This document shows positions 45,463-58,048 of a stretch of DNA of 64,000 nucleotides, one piece after another (the first letter of the stretch is position 1; every line of letters starts with the position of its first letter). The position numbers and the translations under genes were made by a program. Below the pieces are notes generated by a model. The model was not told where the DNA came from and did not search any database. It saw nothing but the letters and a program-made list of their open reading frames with translations. The DNA comes from Dongshaea marina. GTDB taxonomy: Bacteria; Pseudomonadota; Gammaproteobacteria; Enterobacterales; Aeromonadaceae. The stretch covers positions 2,865,658 to 2,929,657 of the forward strand of contig NZ_CP028897.1 of NCBI RefSeq assembly GCF_003072645.1, read 5' to 3'.

Positions 45463-48400
45463 TCATTCAACTGTCGGACCTTTGACTATATCTTGTAAAA
45501 GGTCCTCATAGTTTTGTTGTCCTACACTCGACCCTCCAAAGTCATCGAGAACAATCGTAACTTCCTGTTGATCCTCATTCTGAACCTTCAGCTCAATATC
45601 ATTGCCCTTAGAGCTAATAGATACATCCAGACTCGTTAAATCTGAAGCTTCAGGATCTTCATCTGCTAGGAACGCATTCAGTTGTTCCTGCGCGGAGCTA
45701 TCCAACACATGCGATAGATCAATCCGATCACCTTTCTCTGAGTTGAACTGTTGAATATGCACCTCAGCTGCAGGTTGATCAGGAATGATGAAGTTCTCAC
45801 TCACATCATCTAGACCATAAAGAATGATCTCTTGTGAATCACCTGAAGATAGATCACTCGAGCTAATTAATATATCATCAGCCTCAATAGTCATCCCTGG
45901 ACGACTTGGCTTAATATCAAAGACCACATCGGTGTAATCCTTGTCATCCGATGGGCCTAAATTATATTGATCCTCAATACCTATGGTTAAAGAACCATCT
46001 AGATTTGTTTGTCCCTCGTCTATAGTTCCATCTGGGTTTCTGGTGCCAATCTGGAAATGCTGTTTCCCATCTGCATTAAATGATGCATTCGTGAAGAATG
46101 CGTTATCCATTTCAACACCATTAATTAGCGCCCGGTAGCTCCCATCATCTTGCTTATCAAAGCTCAGATTACTCTGGGTAACAGTGGCATCAGCATATTC
46201 GTTATTGATAATGAAGAAGCCTACTTTTTCTCCCGTTTCATAACTTGCACCTAAACTCTGACCCACTTGTCCTTTGATGTCCTGTGATGAACTGATCAGA
46301 AGCTGGAAGCTATCAATCTCTCCTTGGGCATTTAGCGTATAAACACCAAATGAATTGTCATAGCCATGCTCCTGACTTACATTATTTAGCCAGACATCAC
46401 AGGAACCACCATCAAGATTAAACTCAACACTATTTTTCCCCTTAGATACATCCCCATCTGAATCAATAAAGTCATAACTCATTGTAAAGTCTTGCTTGCT
46501 CTCTCCACTTGGTACGAAAGAGTAAGTACCATCACTGAAGTTGAAGTCTAAAGTTCCAACTACTTTCGAGCCTGAATCCTCATAAACTGTTATCTTAACA
46601 GGATCATCATGGCCCGGATCCTTGTACTCCACACTACCAATAGTGATAGTGTTGACTCGCATCCCATCCACAGACTTCATAACATCTCCAGTTGTCTCAG
46701 GCTGTGGTATCGTCGCTTCGAGAGCTGCATCTAAGTCACTAAAGTCATTCATTGGGATAACTTGGCTATCATCACCCCCTGCCATTGCTTGTAAGTCTGA
46801 GTTATCTACCCCCCCAACACCGATAGACCAATGATTATCAAAAGCCCCACTATCAAGGATGCTATCCATCTCTTGAGTAAGAAGTTCTCCTCCATCAATC
46901 TCAGAATGAATTAACGAGGTTCCTTCATGCCAATTACCAAATATGTCTTTGTAGAAAGGAGTATTTGCTCTAAAACCTTCTGTTGGCTGACCATCTGAAA
47001 TAAAGTAAAGTTGGCCATTACCATCAGTGATTTCAGTTCTATTATCTCCTTGAGCAAGGTAGCTTTCTAAAGCCTCAGCCGCACTCTGATAGTTGGTTCC
47101 ACCCTCAACGTTAAGGGCATTAAACCACTGAGATTCGAGTTTACTTTCAACCTCTTCATAGCTACTACCCTGCTTGATTCTAAAGGCTTCAACAGCTGAA
47201 GCTGAACTCGCAAAACCCATTCCATGTAAAACAACACTACCTGTCTGAGCATACTCGTACGCCATCTTCACAATAGATTCTTGTGCTTTTGAAAAATTAC
47301 TGTTGGGATCTGACTTATCTCCCATGGATCCAGATGTATCAAGGAGAATAACCAGTTGATGCTCAACAGCATTCAAAGATACAGATTCCTGCGTGTGGAC
47401 CTCACTAACAGGCACCAAGTTGAAATCGACTTCTGACTTACCAGATATATCCCCATCAGTATCGATCAGATCATACTTCAAGGTAAAATCATCTAGTGAA
47501 TCACCGCTTGGTTTAAATTTATAATCACCCGTTTCAAAGTTGAATGTGAGTTTACCAAGTGCATTTCCTGAATCATCCTGAATCTCTTTGCTCAACACAA
47601 AATCATCACTAGCATCCGCAGTATTCTTATTTGCGTAATCTTGAGCAAAATAAGTGTGTCCCTGAACTTCAATTGAGTGAACTGTGCCCCCCTCAACCAC
47701 AGGAAGCGTTCCATCAATCACATCTCCGCGAACTTCTCCTTGTGCAGCATCAACCAAAATATCACTGAGATCTGTTGCCTGATCAACCGTAATAACTTCA
47801 TCAGGATCACCGCCTGTCATCGCGGTTAAATGAGCAACATCATCGCTTGAAAAGCCTATGCCGATGGACCAGTTATTTTCAAAGTAATTGTTATCACCTA
47901 ATACATTGTTATTTATCCGTTCTGCTAAGCCACTCGTATCTGACGAAGACTCACCGTCAGATATAAAGTATAGATTGCCATGGCCTTCAGAGATCATGTC
48001 ACCATAAGAGCCAACTGTACTTTCGATACCTGAAGCTGCTTGATCATAATCAGTGTACTGCCCTTGATTAACTTCATGGATAGCTTGTGCTTCCCAGGAT
48101 CCAAGCTGACTCTTAATCTGCTCCATTGAACTTCCCTGGGAGATCGTAATTGGAGCATTCTGAGTCGTTGAGTTTGAGAACGTTGAGCCATAAAATGTTA
48201 CATCGCCGCCCTGAGCATACTCAAACAACATATCCTCAATTGCTTCAAGTGCAACCTGAATGCTAGATTGGTACCCTATAAATTGACCGGTCTCATCGTA
48301 AACAGGTACTTGGGATTGCATAGAACCTGATACATCCAACATGACCACCACTTGATAATCTGCGGTATTCTCAACATTAACATCAACATCTTGTTGAATA

Positions 48401-51400
48401 TCAGGCCCACGATCAGGAACTGAGTCTTTTATATTTACGGTCAGGGTTGCATCACTTAACCTGTGGCCATTGGTGTCTGTCACCTCGACACCAAGCTTAA
48501 GAGGTAGTTCGTTCTTATCTTGGCCCGGAGCATGATCGACCGGCTTATACAATTTAACATTAGCTGTCGTACTATCCTCTGATGAGTTTAGAGTAACCTC
48601 AAATACTTTATCAGTGGTTCCATGGATAACCGAAGTGAGAATAGTTCCATCATCTGTGATGGAATAATCCAGCTTCTGTCCTTCAGAGGTCATATTATTA
48701 AGAGCATTCTGCTGTTCGGGAGACAGGTTGAATTTGAGAACATCTACGCTATCAGCAACCCCAACCTTAAAATCTCCGCCGACTATCTCAGAATCCTGAT
48801 TGAGTAAAGCAGCCTCATCGACCGTAACGGTAATATCACTTAGCGAGTCGTCATCTATAATGTTCGTTACAACTGGTGTTAGGTCTTCTACAACATTATC
48901 GTAGTGAGTACCGCCTATGGATACATTAGAAGCCCCTTGATTGAGAGATACCTTATAGGTTTCAGTAGCTTCTATCTTGTTATCTTCAAGAGCTGAAGCA
49001 CTGAAGACTTCATTGAGGTTAACCGACATGGTTTGACCAGAGGTTGAATAATCATCGACTGTAGCTGTGCCATCAGTGAAGGTCACATCGACAGTGCCCT
49101 CAGCATCAGAAATCAGATTACCATCATCATCAACCAGGATAGTCTTGTAGTAAGCTGTCTCACCTTCTTTCACTAACTTACCGCCTTCAACCAGATATAC
49201 ACCATCATTGAAAATAAGTTTCTCTATGCTATATAAGTTATCTCCTGCCTCGTAAGTATCCAGTCCCTGATTGTCTGCATGAGCCCAACCTTTACTCGCA
49301 TCGTACCTGTTATCCACAATATTCAGGGTAATATTGGTACCATCTTCAACAAAGCGAATGGTGTAGTCAGAGAAGTTACCCTTGTAGATAACTGTATCTG
49401 TACCATCAGCATCGTCAGGTAAAGATCCTTCATGACCACCATAGATGGCCTCATCTCCCTCACCACTAATAAAGACATCATTACCATCGTGCCCAACCAT
49501 CTGATCCGATAAAGCATCTCCATAGAATGCATCAGCCTGATCACTACCAACCAGCTGATCCGCTAAAGGCGTACCATGGAAAGTATTATCAGCATCATCA
49601 ATGAGATCCTGCACAGTTTCGTTATAACTAAACCTTGAATCATCTATGATGTTGCCATCTTTGTCACAAGCAACGAGTCTAACTGTAACTGCACTTGTAT
49701 CCGTGATCGTGGTCTCCACCACACCACTTCCGGACACGCTGCCTACATCCACCGTCCCCAGATTAACCTGGTAGGTCTCATTCCCCTCATATGTGTTGTC
49801 TTCGATCGTATTCACCGTAAAGTCGAGGCGGTCTCCAATATCCAGTGGCCCCTGCACCGTCAGCTCACCACTGACCGCATCGTACACCACACTCTGGCCT
49901 GCACCCGCCACCAGAGCCTCAAAATCCACGCCCTTGAGTGCCGAGCCATCTTCGGTGGTCAGCTTCAGCGTGACACTTTCACCGTCATCGATATTCCGGC
50001 CACCCAGCGTGATGCTGTAGCTCGCCGCAGCCCCCTCGGCCACACTGCCCGTGCCAGTCAAGCTGAAGGTCAGGGCATCCGCATCCCCCTGGTCTGTAAT
50101 GGTCGCCGTCGCCGAGTCATCGCTGATCTGACCCAGGGATGGGTTGCTCAGGTTCACACTGAACTGCTCGTCCCCCTCATAGGTGGTGTCATCCACCGTG
50201 GGCACGCTGAAGTTGATCTCGCCGCCATCCGCCATCGGACCATTGATGGTCAGGGTGCCGGTCGCCGCGTCATAGCTGGCGTTCTGCCCTGAACCCAGGG
50301 TGATATCCCCGAAATCCGCCGCCACCGCGGTGCCTTCCGCCGTGGTCAGCTGCATGGTCACACTCTGACCCGCCGCCAGGCTGCCCCCACTCAGGGAGAC
50401 CGCGAAGCTCGCATCCTGCCCCTCGGCCACCGTCACATCATTACTCAGGCTGAACCGCAGGGCATCCGCATCCGCCTGGTCCGTAATGGTCGCCGTCGCC
50501 GAGTCATCGCTGATCTGACCCAGGGATGGGTTGCTCAGGTTCACACTGAACTGCTCGTCCCCCTCATAGGTGGTGTCATCCACCGTGGGCACGCTGAAGT
50601 TGATCTCGCCGCCATCCGCCATCGGACCATTGATGGTCAGGGTGCCGGTCGCCGCGTCATAGCTGGCGTTCTGCCCTGAACCCAGGGTGATATCCCCGAA
50701 GTCCGCCGCCACCGCGGTGCCTTCCGCCGTGGTCAGCTGCATGGTCACACTCTGACCCGCCGCCAGGCTGCCGCCACTCAGGGAGACCGCGAAGCTCGCA
50801 TCCTGCCCCTCGGCCACCGTCACATCATTACTCAGGCTGAACCGCAGGGCGTCTGCATCCGCCTGGTCCGTAATGGTCGCCGTCGCCGAGTCATCGCTGA
50901 TCTGACCCAGGGATGGGTTGCTCAGGTTCACACTGAACTGCTCGTCCCCCTCATAGGTGGTGTCATCCACCGTGGGCACGCTGAAGTTGATCTCGCCGCC
51001 ATCCGCCATCGGACCATTGATGGTCAGGGTGCCGGTCGCCGCGTCATAGCTGGCGTTCTGCCCTGAACCCAGGGTGATATCCCCGAAGTCCGCCGCCACC
51101 GCGGTGCCTTCCGCCGTGGTCAGCTGCATGGTCACACTCTGACCCGCCGCCAGGCTGCCGCCACTCAGGGAGACCGCGAAGCTCGCATCCTGCCCCTCGG
51201 CCACCGTCACATCATTACTCAGGCTGAACCGCAGGGCGTCTGCATCCGCCTGGTCCGTAATGGTCGCCGTCGCCGAGTCATCGCTGATCTGACCCAGGGA
51301 TGGGTTGCTCAGGTTCACACTGAATTGCTCGTCCCCCTCATAGGTGGTGTCATCCACCGTGGGCACGCTGAAGTTGATCTCGCCGCCATCCGCCATCGGA

Positions 51401-54400
51401 CCATTGATGGTCAGGGTGCCGGTCGCCGCGTCATAGCTGGCGTTCTGCCCTGAACCCAGGGTGATATCCCCGAAGTCCGCCGCCACCGCGGTGCCTTCCG
51501 CCGTGGTCAGCTGCATGGTCACACTCTGACCCGCCGCCAGGCTGCCGCCACTCAGGGAGACCGCGAAGCTCGCATCCTGCCCCTCGGCCACCGTCACATC
51601 ATTACTCAGGCTGAATCGCAGGGCGTCTGCATCCGCCTGGTCCGTAATGGTCGCCGTCGCCGAGTCATCGCTGATCTGACCCAGGGATGGGTTGCTCAGG
51701 TTCACACTGAACTGCTCGTCCCCCTCATAGGTGGTGTCATCCACCGTGGGCACGCTGAAGTTGATCTCGCCGCCATCCGCCATCGGACCATTGATGGTCA
51801 GGGTGCCGGTCGCCGCGTCATAGCTGGCGTTCTGCCCTGAACCCAGGGTGATATCCCCGAAGTCCGCCGCCACCGCGGTGCCTTCCGCCGTGGTCAGCTG
51901 CATGGTCACACTCTGACCCGCCGCCAGGCTGCCGCCACTCAGGGAGACCGCGAAGCTCGCATCCTGCCCCTCGGCCACCGTCACATCATTACTCAGGCTG
52001 AACCGCAGGGCGTCCGCATCCGCCTGATCCGTAATGGTCGCCGTCGCCGAGTCATCGCTGATCTGACCCAGGGATGGGTTGCTCAGGTTCACACTGAACT
52101 GCTCGTCCCCCTCATAGGTGGTGTCATCCACCGTGGGCACGCTGAAGTTGATCTCGCCGCCATCCGCCATCGGACCATTGATGGTCAGGGTGCCGGTCGC
52201 CGCGTCATAGCTGGCGTTCTGCCCTGAACCCAGGGTGATATCCCCGAAGTCCGCCGCCACCGCGGTGCCTTCCGCCGTGGTCAGCTGCATGGTCACACTC
52301 TGACCCGCCGCCAGGCTGCCGCCACTCAGGGAGACCGCGAAGCTCGCATCCTGCCCCTCGGCCACCGTCACATCATTACTCAGGCTGAACCGCAGGGCGT
52401 CTGCATCCGCCTGGTCCGTAATGGTCGCCGTCGCCGAGTCATCGCTGATCTGACCCAGGGATGGGTTGCTCAGGTTCACACTGAACTGCTCGTCCCCCTC
52501 ATAGGTGGTGTCATCCACCGTGGGCACGCTGAAGTTGATCTCGCCGCCATCCGCCATCGGACCATTGATGATCAGGGTGCCGGTCGCCGCGTCATAGCTG
52601 GCGTTCTGCCCTGAACCCAGGGTGATATCCCCGAAGTCCGCCGCCACCGCGGTGCCTTCCGCCGTGGTCAGCTGCATGGTCACACTCTGACCCGCCGCCA
52701 GGCTGCCGCCACTCAGGGAGACCGCGAAGCTCGCATCCTGCCCCTCGGCCACCGTCACATCATTACTCAGGCTGAACCGCAGGGCGTCTGCATCCGCCTG
52801 GTCCGTAATGGTCGCCGTCGCCGAGTCATCGCTGATCTGACCCAGGGATGGGTTGCTCAGGTTCACACTGAACTGCTCGTCCCCCTCATAGGTGGTGTCA
52901 TCCACCGTGGGCACGCTGAAGTTGATCTCGCCGCCATCCGCCATCGGACCATTGATGGTCAGGGTGCCGGTCGCCGCGTCATAGCTGGCGTTCTGCCCTG
53001 AACCCAGGGTGATATCCCCGAAGTCCGCCGCCACCGCGGTGCCTTCCGCCGTGGTCAGCTGCATGGTCACACTCTGACCCGCCGCCAGGCTGCCGCCACT
53101 CAGGGAGACCGCGAAGCTCGCATCCTGCCCCTCGGCCACCGTCACATCATTACTCAGGCTGAACCGCAGGGCGTCTGCATCCGCCTGGTCTGTAATGGTC
53201 GCCGTCGCCGAGTCATCGCTGATCTGACCCAGGGATGGGTTGCTCAGGTTCACACTGAACTGCTCGTCCCCCTCATAGGTGGTGTCATCCACCGTGGGCA
53301 CGCTGAAGTTGATTTCGCCGCCATCCGCCATCGGACCATTGATGGTCAGGGTGCCGGTCGCCGCGTCATAGCTGGCGTTCTGCCCTGAACCCAGGGTAAT
53401 ATCCCCGAAGTCCGCCGCCACCGCGGTGCCTTCCGCCGTGGTCAGCTGCATGGTCACACTCTGACCCGCCGCCAGGCTGCCGCCACTCAGGGAGACCGCG
53501 AAGCTCGCATCCTGCCCCTCGGCCACCGTCACATCATTACTCAGGCTGAACCGCAGGGCGTCTGCATCCGCCTGGTCCGTAATGGTCGCCGTCGCCGAGT
53601 CATCGGTGATCTGACCCAGGGATGGGTTGCTCAGGTTCACACTGAACTGCTCGTCCCCTCATAGGTGGTGTCATCCACCGTGGGCACGCTGAAGTTGATC
53701 TCGCCGCCATCCGCCATCGGACCATTGATGGTTAGGGTGCCGGTCGCCGCGTCATAGCTGGCGTTCTGCCCTGAACCCAGGGTGATATCCCCGAAGTCCG
53801 CCGCCACCGCGGTGCCTTCCGCCGTGGTCAGCTGCATGGTCACACTCTGACCCGCCGCCAGGCTGCCGCCACTCAGGGAGACCGCGAAGCTCGCATCCTG
53901 CCCCTCGGCCACCGTCACATCATTACTCAGGCTGAATCGCAGGGCGTCTGCATCCGCCTGGTCCGTAATGGTCGCCGTCGCCGAGTCATCGCTGATCTGA
54001 CCCAGGGATGGGTTGCTCAGGTTCACACTGAACTGCTCGTCCCCCTCATAGGTGGTGTCATCCACCGTGGGCACGCTGAAGTTGATCTCGCCGCCATCCG
54101 CCATCGGACCATTGATGGTCAGGGTGCCGGTCGCCGCGTCATAGCTGGCGTTCTGCCCTGAACCCAGGGTGATATCCCCGAAGTCCGCCGCCACCGCGGT
54201 GCCTTCCGCCGTGGTCAGCTGCATGGTCACACTCTGACCCGCCGCCAGGCTGCCGCCACTCAGGGAGACCGCGAAGCTCGCATCCTGCCCCTCGGCCACC
54301 GTCACATCATTACTCAGGCTGAACCGCAGGGCGTCTGCATCCGCCTGGTCTGTAATGGTCGCCGTCGCCGAGTCATCGCTGATCTGACCCAGGGATGGGT

Positions 54401-56747
54401 TGCTCAGGTTCACACTGAACTGCTCGTCCCCCTCATAGGTGGTGTCATCCACCGTGGGCACGCTGAAGTTGATTTCGCCGCCATCCGCCATCGGACCATT
54501 GATGGTCAGGGTGCCGGTCGCCGCGTCATAGCTGGCGTTCTGCCCTGAACCCAGGGTGATATCCCCGAAGTCCGCCGCCACCGCGGTGCCTTCCGCCGTG
54601 GTCAGCTGCATGGTCACACTCTGACCCGCCGCCAGGCTGCCGCCACTCAGGGAGACCGCGAAGCTCGCATCCTGCCCCTCGGCCACCGTCACATCATTAC
54701 TCAGGCTGAACCGCAGGGCGTCTGCATCCGCCTGGTCCGTAATGGTCGCCGTCGCCGAGTCATCGCTGATCTGACCCAGGGATGGGTTGCTCAGGTTCAC
54801 ACTGAACTGCTCGTCCCCCTCATAGGTGGTGTCATCCACCGTGGGCACGCTGAAGTTGATCTCGCCGCCATCCGCCATCGGACCATTGATGGTCAGGGTG
54901 CCGGTCGCCGCGTCATAGCTGGCGTTCTGCCCTGAACCCAGGGTGATATCCCCGAAGTCCGCCGCCACCGCGGTGCCTTCCGCCGTGGTCAGCTGCATGG
55001 TCACACTCTGACCCGCCGCCAGGCTGCCGCCACTCAGGGAGACCGCGAAGCTCGCATCCTGCCCCTCGGCCACCGTCACATCATTACTCAGGCTGAACCG
55101 CAGGGCGTCTGCATCCGCCTGGTCCGTAATGGTCGCCGTCGCCGAGTCATCGCTGATCTGACCCAGGGATGGGTTGCTCAGGTTCACACTGAACTGCTCG
55201 TCCCCCTCATAGGTGGTGTCATCCACCGTGGGCACGCTGAAGTTGATCTCGCCGCCATCCGCCATCGGACCATTGATGGTCAGGGTGCCGGTCGCCGCGT
55301 CATAGCTGGCGTTCTGCCCTGAACCCAGGGTGATATCCCCGAAGTCCGCCGCCACCGCGGTGCCTTCCGCCGTGGTCAGCTGCATGGTCACACTCTGACC
55401 CGCCGCCAGGCTGCCGCCACTCAGGGAGACCGCGAAGCTCGCATCCTGCCCCTCGGCCACCGTCACATCATTACTCAGGCTGAACCGCAGGGCGTCTGCA
55501 TCCGCCTGGTCTGTAATGGTCGCCGTCGCCGAGTCATCGCTGATCTGACCCAGGGATGGGTTGCTCAGGTTCACACTGAACTGCTCGTCCCCCTCATAGG
55601 TGGTGTCATCCACCGTGGGCACGCTGAAGTTGATTTCGCCGCCATCCGCCATCGGACCATTGATGGTCAGGGTGCCGGTCGCCGCGTCATAGCTGGCGTT
55701 CTGCCCTGAACCCAGGGTAATATCCCCGAAGTCCGCCGCCACCGCGGTGCCTTCCGCCGTGGTCAGCTGCATGGTCACACTCTGACCCGCCGCCAGGCTG
55801 CCGCCACTCAGGGAGACCGCGAAGCTCGCATCCTGCCCCTCGGCCACCGTCACATCATTACTCAGGCTGAACCGCAGGGCATCGGCATCCGCCTGGTCGG
55901 TTATCGTTGTTTCAATAATGGTATCTCCACCCAACTGTGAGTTACCGCCAGATGTACCAGTTATTTCGACACTGTAATTTTCATCACCTTCCGCTAAGGC
56001 ATCATCAATGATCTCTACGGTGAAATTGGCTGAGGTTTGTCCGGCTGGAATAGTGACCTGAGTAAATCCTTCTTGATAGTCAACACCGCCACCGGTAGCT
56101 GTGCCCGGGGTATAGTTGATGGTGACTGTAATATCCTGATCAGAAGGCTGATCCAAACTAATGGTATACACAGCTGAACCATCGGACTCTGTCACCTGTC
56201 CCGGACCAGACAGGGAGACTATGGGTGAGACCTGGGGAGCGATCTCTTCTTGTGCTGTCTCAATAAAAGGGGTATCTGCGGCTTGCTGCTGATCCTGAGC
56301 CTCAGCTGGGGAGAACTGAGTATCAAAACCTGCTTCTGCCAAAGTTTCTGCGCCGGTACGGGAAACCGATGCACCCTCTTGAATACTATCACTAACACCG
56401 CCGCCCGCAGCTGCGGCCTCAAATAGCTCAGTCGGATCTCCGCCATCAAGCACGGCTTGCTGAAGTGCGGCCAGATCAAGATCATCACTATTCACTATAT
56501 GGGGAGATTCTGTGCCAAGCTCCGCACCTTTCAGGTTCAAAATACTGTTTTCACCTAACTGCTGACTAAAGCCTTCTCCCTGAAGTAGAACAGAGCTGCC
56601 CTCACTGGTGACGATTAGTGAATTGGGATCCACCTCCTGGCCAAGTTGCAGGGGGATTTTCTCACCCTCTGAGTTAATCAGATAAGCTTCACCATTAAGA
56701 CGGGTAACTACACAACTGAATATTTCATTTGAGCTAGCCATAACCAT
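45463..56747 (-). CDS. Giant repetitive type I-secreted adhesin with retention module, one frameshift
   Basis: One ~3,761-residue surface protein, broken in this sequence into 1036- and 2725-codon frames by one missing C at 53655-53658. All other repeat copies have five Cs there. The N-terminal ~130 residues are a LapA-type retention module (FSCVVTRLNGEAYLINSEG) with a di-Ala segment EAAAAGGG at ~112-119, the likely LapG cleavage site. A divergent Calx-beta-like domain follows, then 15 nearly identical 129-residue repeats and one divergent repeat. Next come an RTX-like stretch (GHDGNDVFISGEGDEAIYGG, about 49.45-49.55 kb) and two von Willebrand A domains (MLDVSGSM and LLDTSGSM, MIDAS motifs). 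The C-terminus is a type I secretion target region (GDRIDLSHVLD). It is convergent with the LapB/C/D-like operon. The start may be the ATG at 56741 (MASSNEIF), which has better GGGA spacing. Confidence 0.9.
50101..55904 (-). repeat. 15 tandem 387-bp repeats inside the adhesin
   Basis: Each unit is exactly 387 bases (129 codons), starting for example at 50101, 50488, 50875 and so on to 55518. The unit spanning 53584-53969 is one base short. Differences are single bases scattered between copies. Some variants recur every third unit: TCTGTAATGG with GATTTCGCC near 53191, 54351 and 55512. That suggests recent expansion in blocks of three units (1161 bases). The unit encodes a beta-sandwich segment beginning DADALRFSLSNDVTVAEGQ. 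Confidence 0.95.
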
Positions 56748-57097
56748 TTCCCCAGTTATTCGTTCCGCTGAATCACTCAGCTAGTCCGGTGCGATATCAA
56801 TAAATAGAATGACGCATTAAATAAGGCTAGTCTGACTATACATAATCTCCAGAAAAATGGAGTTCAACTGAGACCAGTTTTTTTAAAAAATATAAGAAAA
56901 ATCATAATTCTATTTATCAGTCTCCAATTGGACACCACAAATGAAACAGAAAGGCTAAAAATGTTAATCAGAAGTAACGTCAATTTGACGCTGATAGTGC
57001 TATTTTTTTTCTGATGAGGGATTGCTTATTCCTTCAGGTTATTAAAAACTTGATAAATCGCCCTTAAAGCATAATTACATGGGTTTCAGGTAGCACC
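56748..57097. promoter_or_regulatory. Divergent promoter region of the adhesin and 5'-nucleotidase genes
   Basis: A 350-base A/T-rich gap. It contains T- and A-tracts (for example 56879-56894) and TATACATAAT at ~56837, a possible -10 element. No conserved activator site is recognised. The unusual length and low GC suit a regulated adhesin promoter, but this is inference. Confidence 0.4.
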
Positions 57098-58048
57098 ATG
57101 TCATATCCTATTGAACAAAAATTAGTTATCGCAGTCTCGTCCAGCGCCCTTTTCAACCTGAATGAATCTCATCAGGTGTTTCTCGAGCAGGGCCCAATCG
57201 CGTACAAGAGATTCCAGGAGCAACATCTGAATGATGTACTTGATAAGGGCGTTGCTTTTCCCTTTATCAGGCGCTTTCTCAAGATCAATGAGCAGTTTCC
57301 AGGTGAACAGCCTGTCGAGGTGATCCTGCTGTCGCGGAACTCAGCCGCAACCGGCAAACGGGTGTTCCGCTCGATTGAACACTATGGACTGAATATCTGC
57401 CGGGCTGCTTTTTTGGAGGGAAAGTCACCCTATGAGTACCTTCCCGCCTTTAATGCGTCGCTATTTCTTTCTGCAAACCCAGTGGATGTAAAGAAGGCAA
57501 TAGATGCAGGCTATCCCGCCGGAACGGTGCAACCTTCGGCTGTGAATGATGATCTCCAAGATGATGAGTTAAGAATCGCTTTTGACTTTGACGGTGTCAT
57601 CGCTGATGACGAGTCTGAAACCATCTATAAACAAGGAGAACTCTCGGCCTTTCATGATTACGAGGTGCAAAACTCGCAGATCCCCCACCAGCCAGGCCCG
57701 CTCGCCCCTCTGTTCACCCAGATCTCCAACCTGCAAAAACTGGAGGATGCCTTGGTAGATCAGGATCCAGATTATCAAAGAGCTCTGCGGACCATGATAG
57801 TAACGGCTCGCAGCGCCCCGGCACATGAACGGGTGGTCACCACACTGGAGCATTGGGGGGTCAGTGCAAACGAAACATTTTTTCTGGGAGGAATGAAAAA
57901 AGAGCGCGTGCTTGCAACACTACGCCCTCATATCTTCTTTGATGATCAGCGCACCCACCTTGAATCAAAGGCGGGAGACATCCCCATGGTGCATATCCCG
58001 TTTGGGATCAGCAACCAAGAAGGGAGTTTTACTAACCCAGCAGATTAA
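57098..58048 (+). CDS. 5'-nucleotidase, cytosolic NT5C1-like family
   Basis: A 316-residue cytosolic 5'-nucleotidase of the PF06189 type, related to vertebrate cN-I. The N-terminus VIAVSSSALFNLNESHQVF and the HAD-like nucleophile motif IAFDFDGVIADDESE (Asp near residue 165) are diagnostic, as are VTARSAPAHERVVTTL and the late FFDDQRTH. It dephosphorylates nucleoside 5'-monophosphates, probably AMP or deoxynucleotides. The gene is single, divergent from the adhesin and overlaps the end of modC on the opposite strand by 17 bases. Confidence 0.88.
   Translation: MSYPIEQKLVIAVSSSALFNLNESHQVFLEQGPIAYKRFQEQHLNDVLDKGVAFPFIRRFLKINEQFPGEQPVEVILLSRNSAATGKRVFRSIEHYGLNICRAAFLEGKSPYEYLPAFNASLFLSANPVDVKKAIDAGYPAGTVQPSAVNDDLQDDELRIAFDFDGVIADDESETIYKQGELSAFHDYEVQNSQIPHQPGPLAPLFTQISNLQKLEDALVDQDPDYQRALRTMIVTARSAPAHERVVTTLEHWGVSANETFFLGGMKKERVLATLRPHIFFDDQRTHLESKAGDIPMVHIPFGISNQEGSFTNPAD

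Noticed and set aside
50101-55904. Regular repeats that might look like a CRISPR array
   Set aside because: Units are 387 bases with no unique spacers, stay in frame and encode protein; they are adhesin domain repeats.
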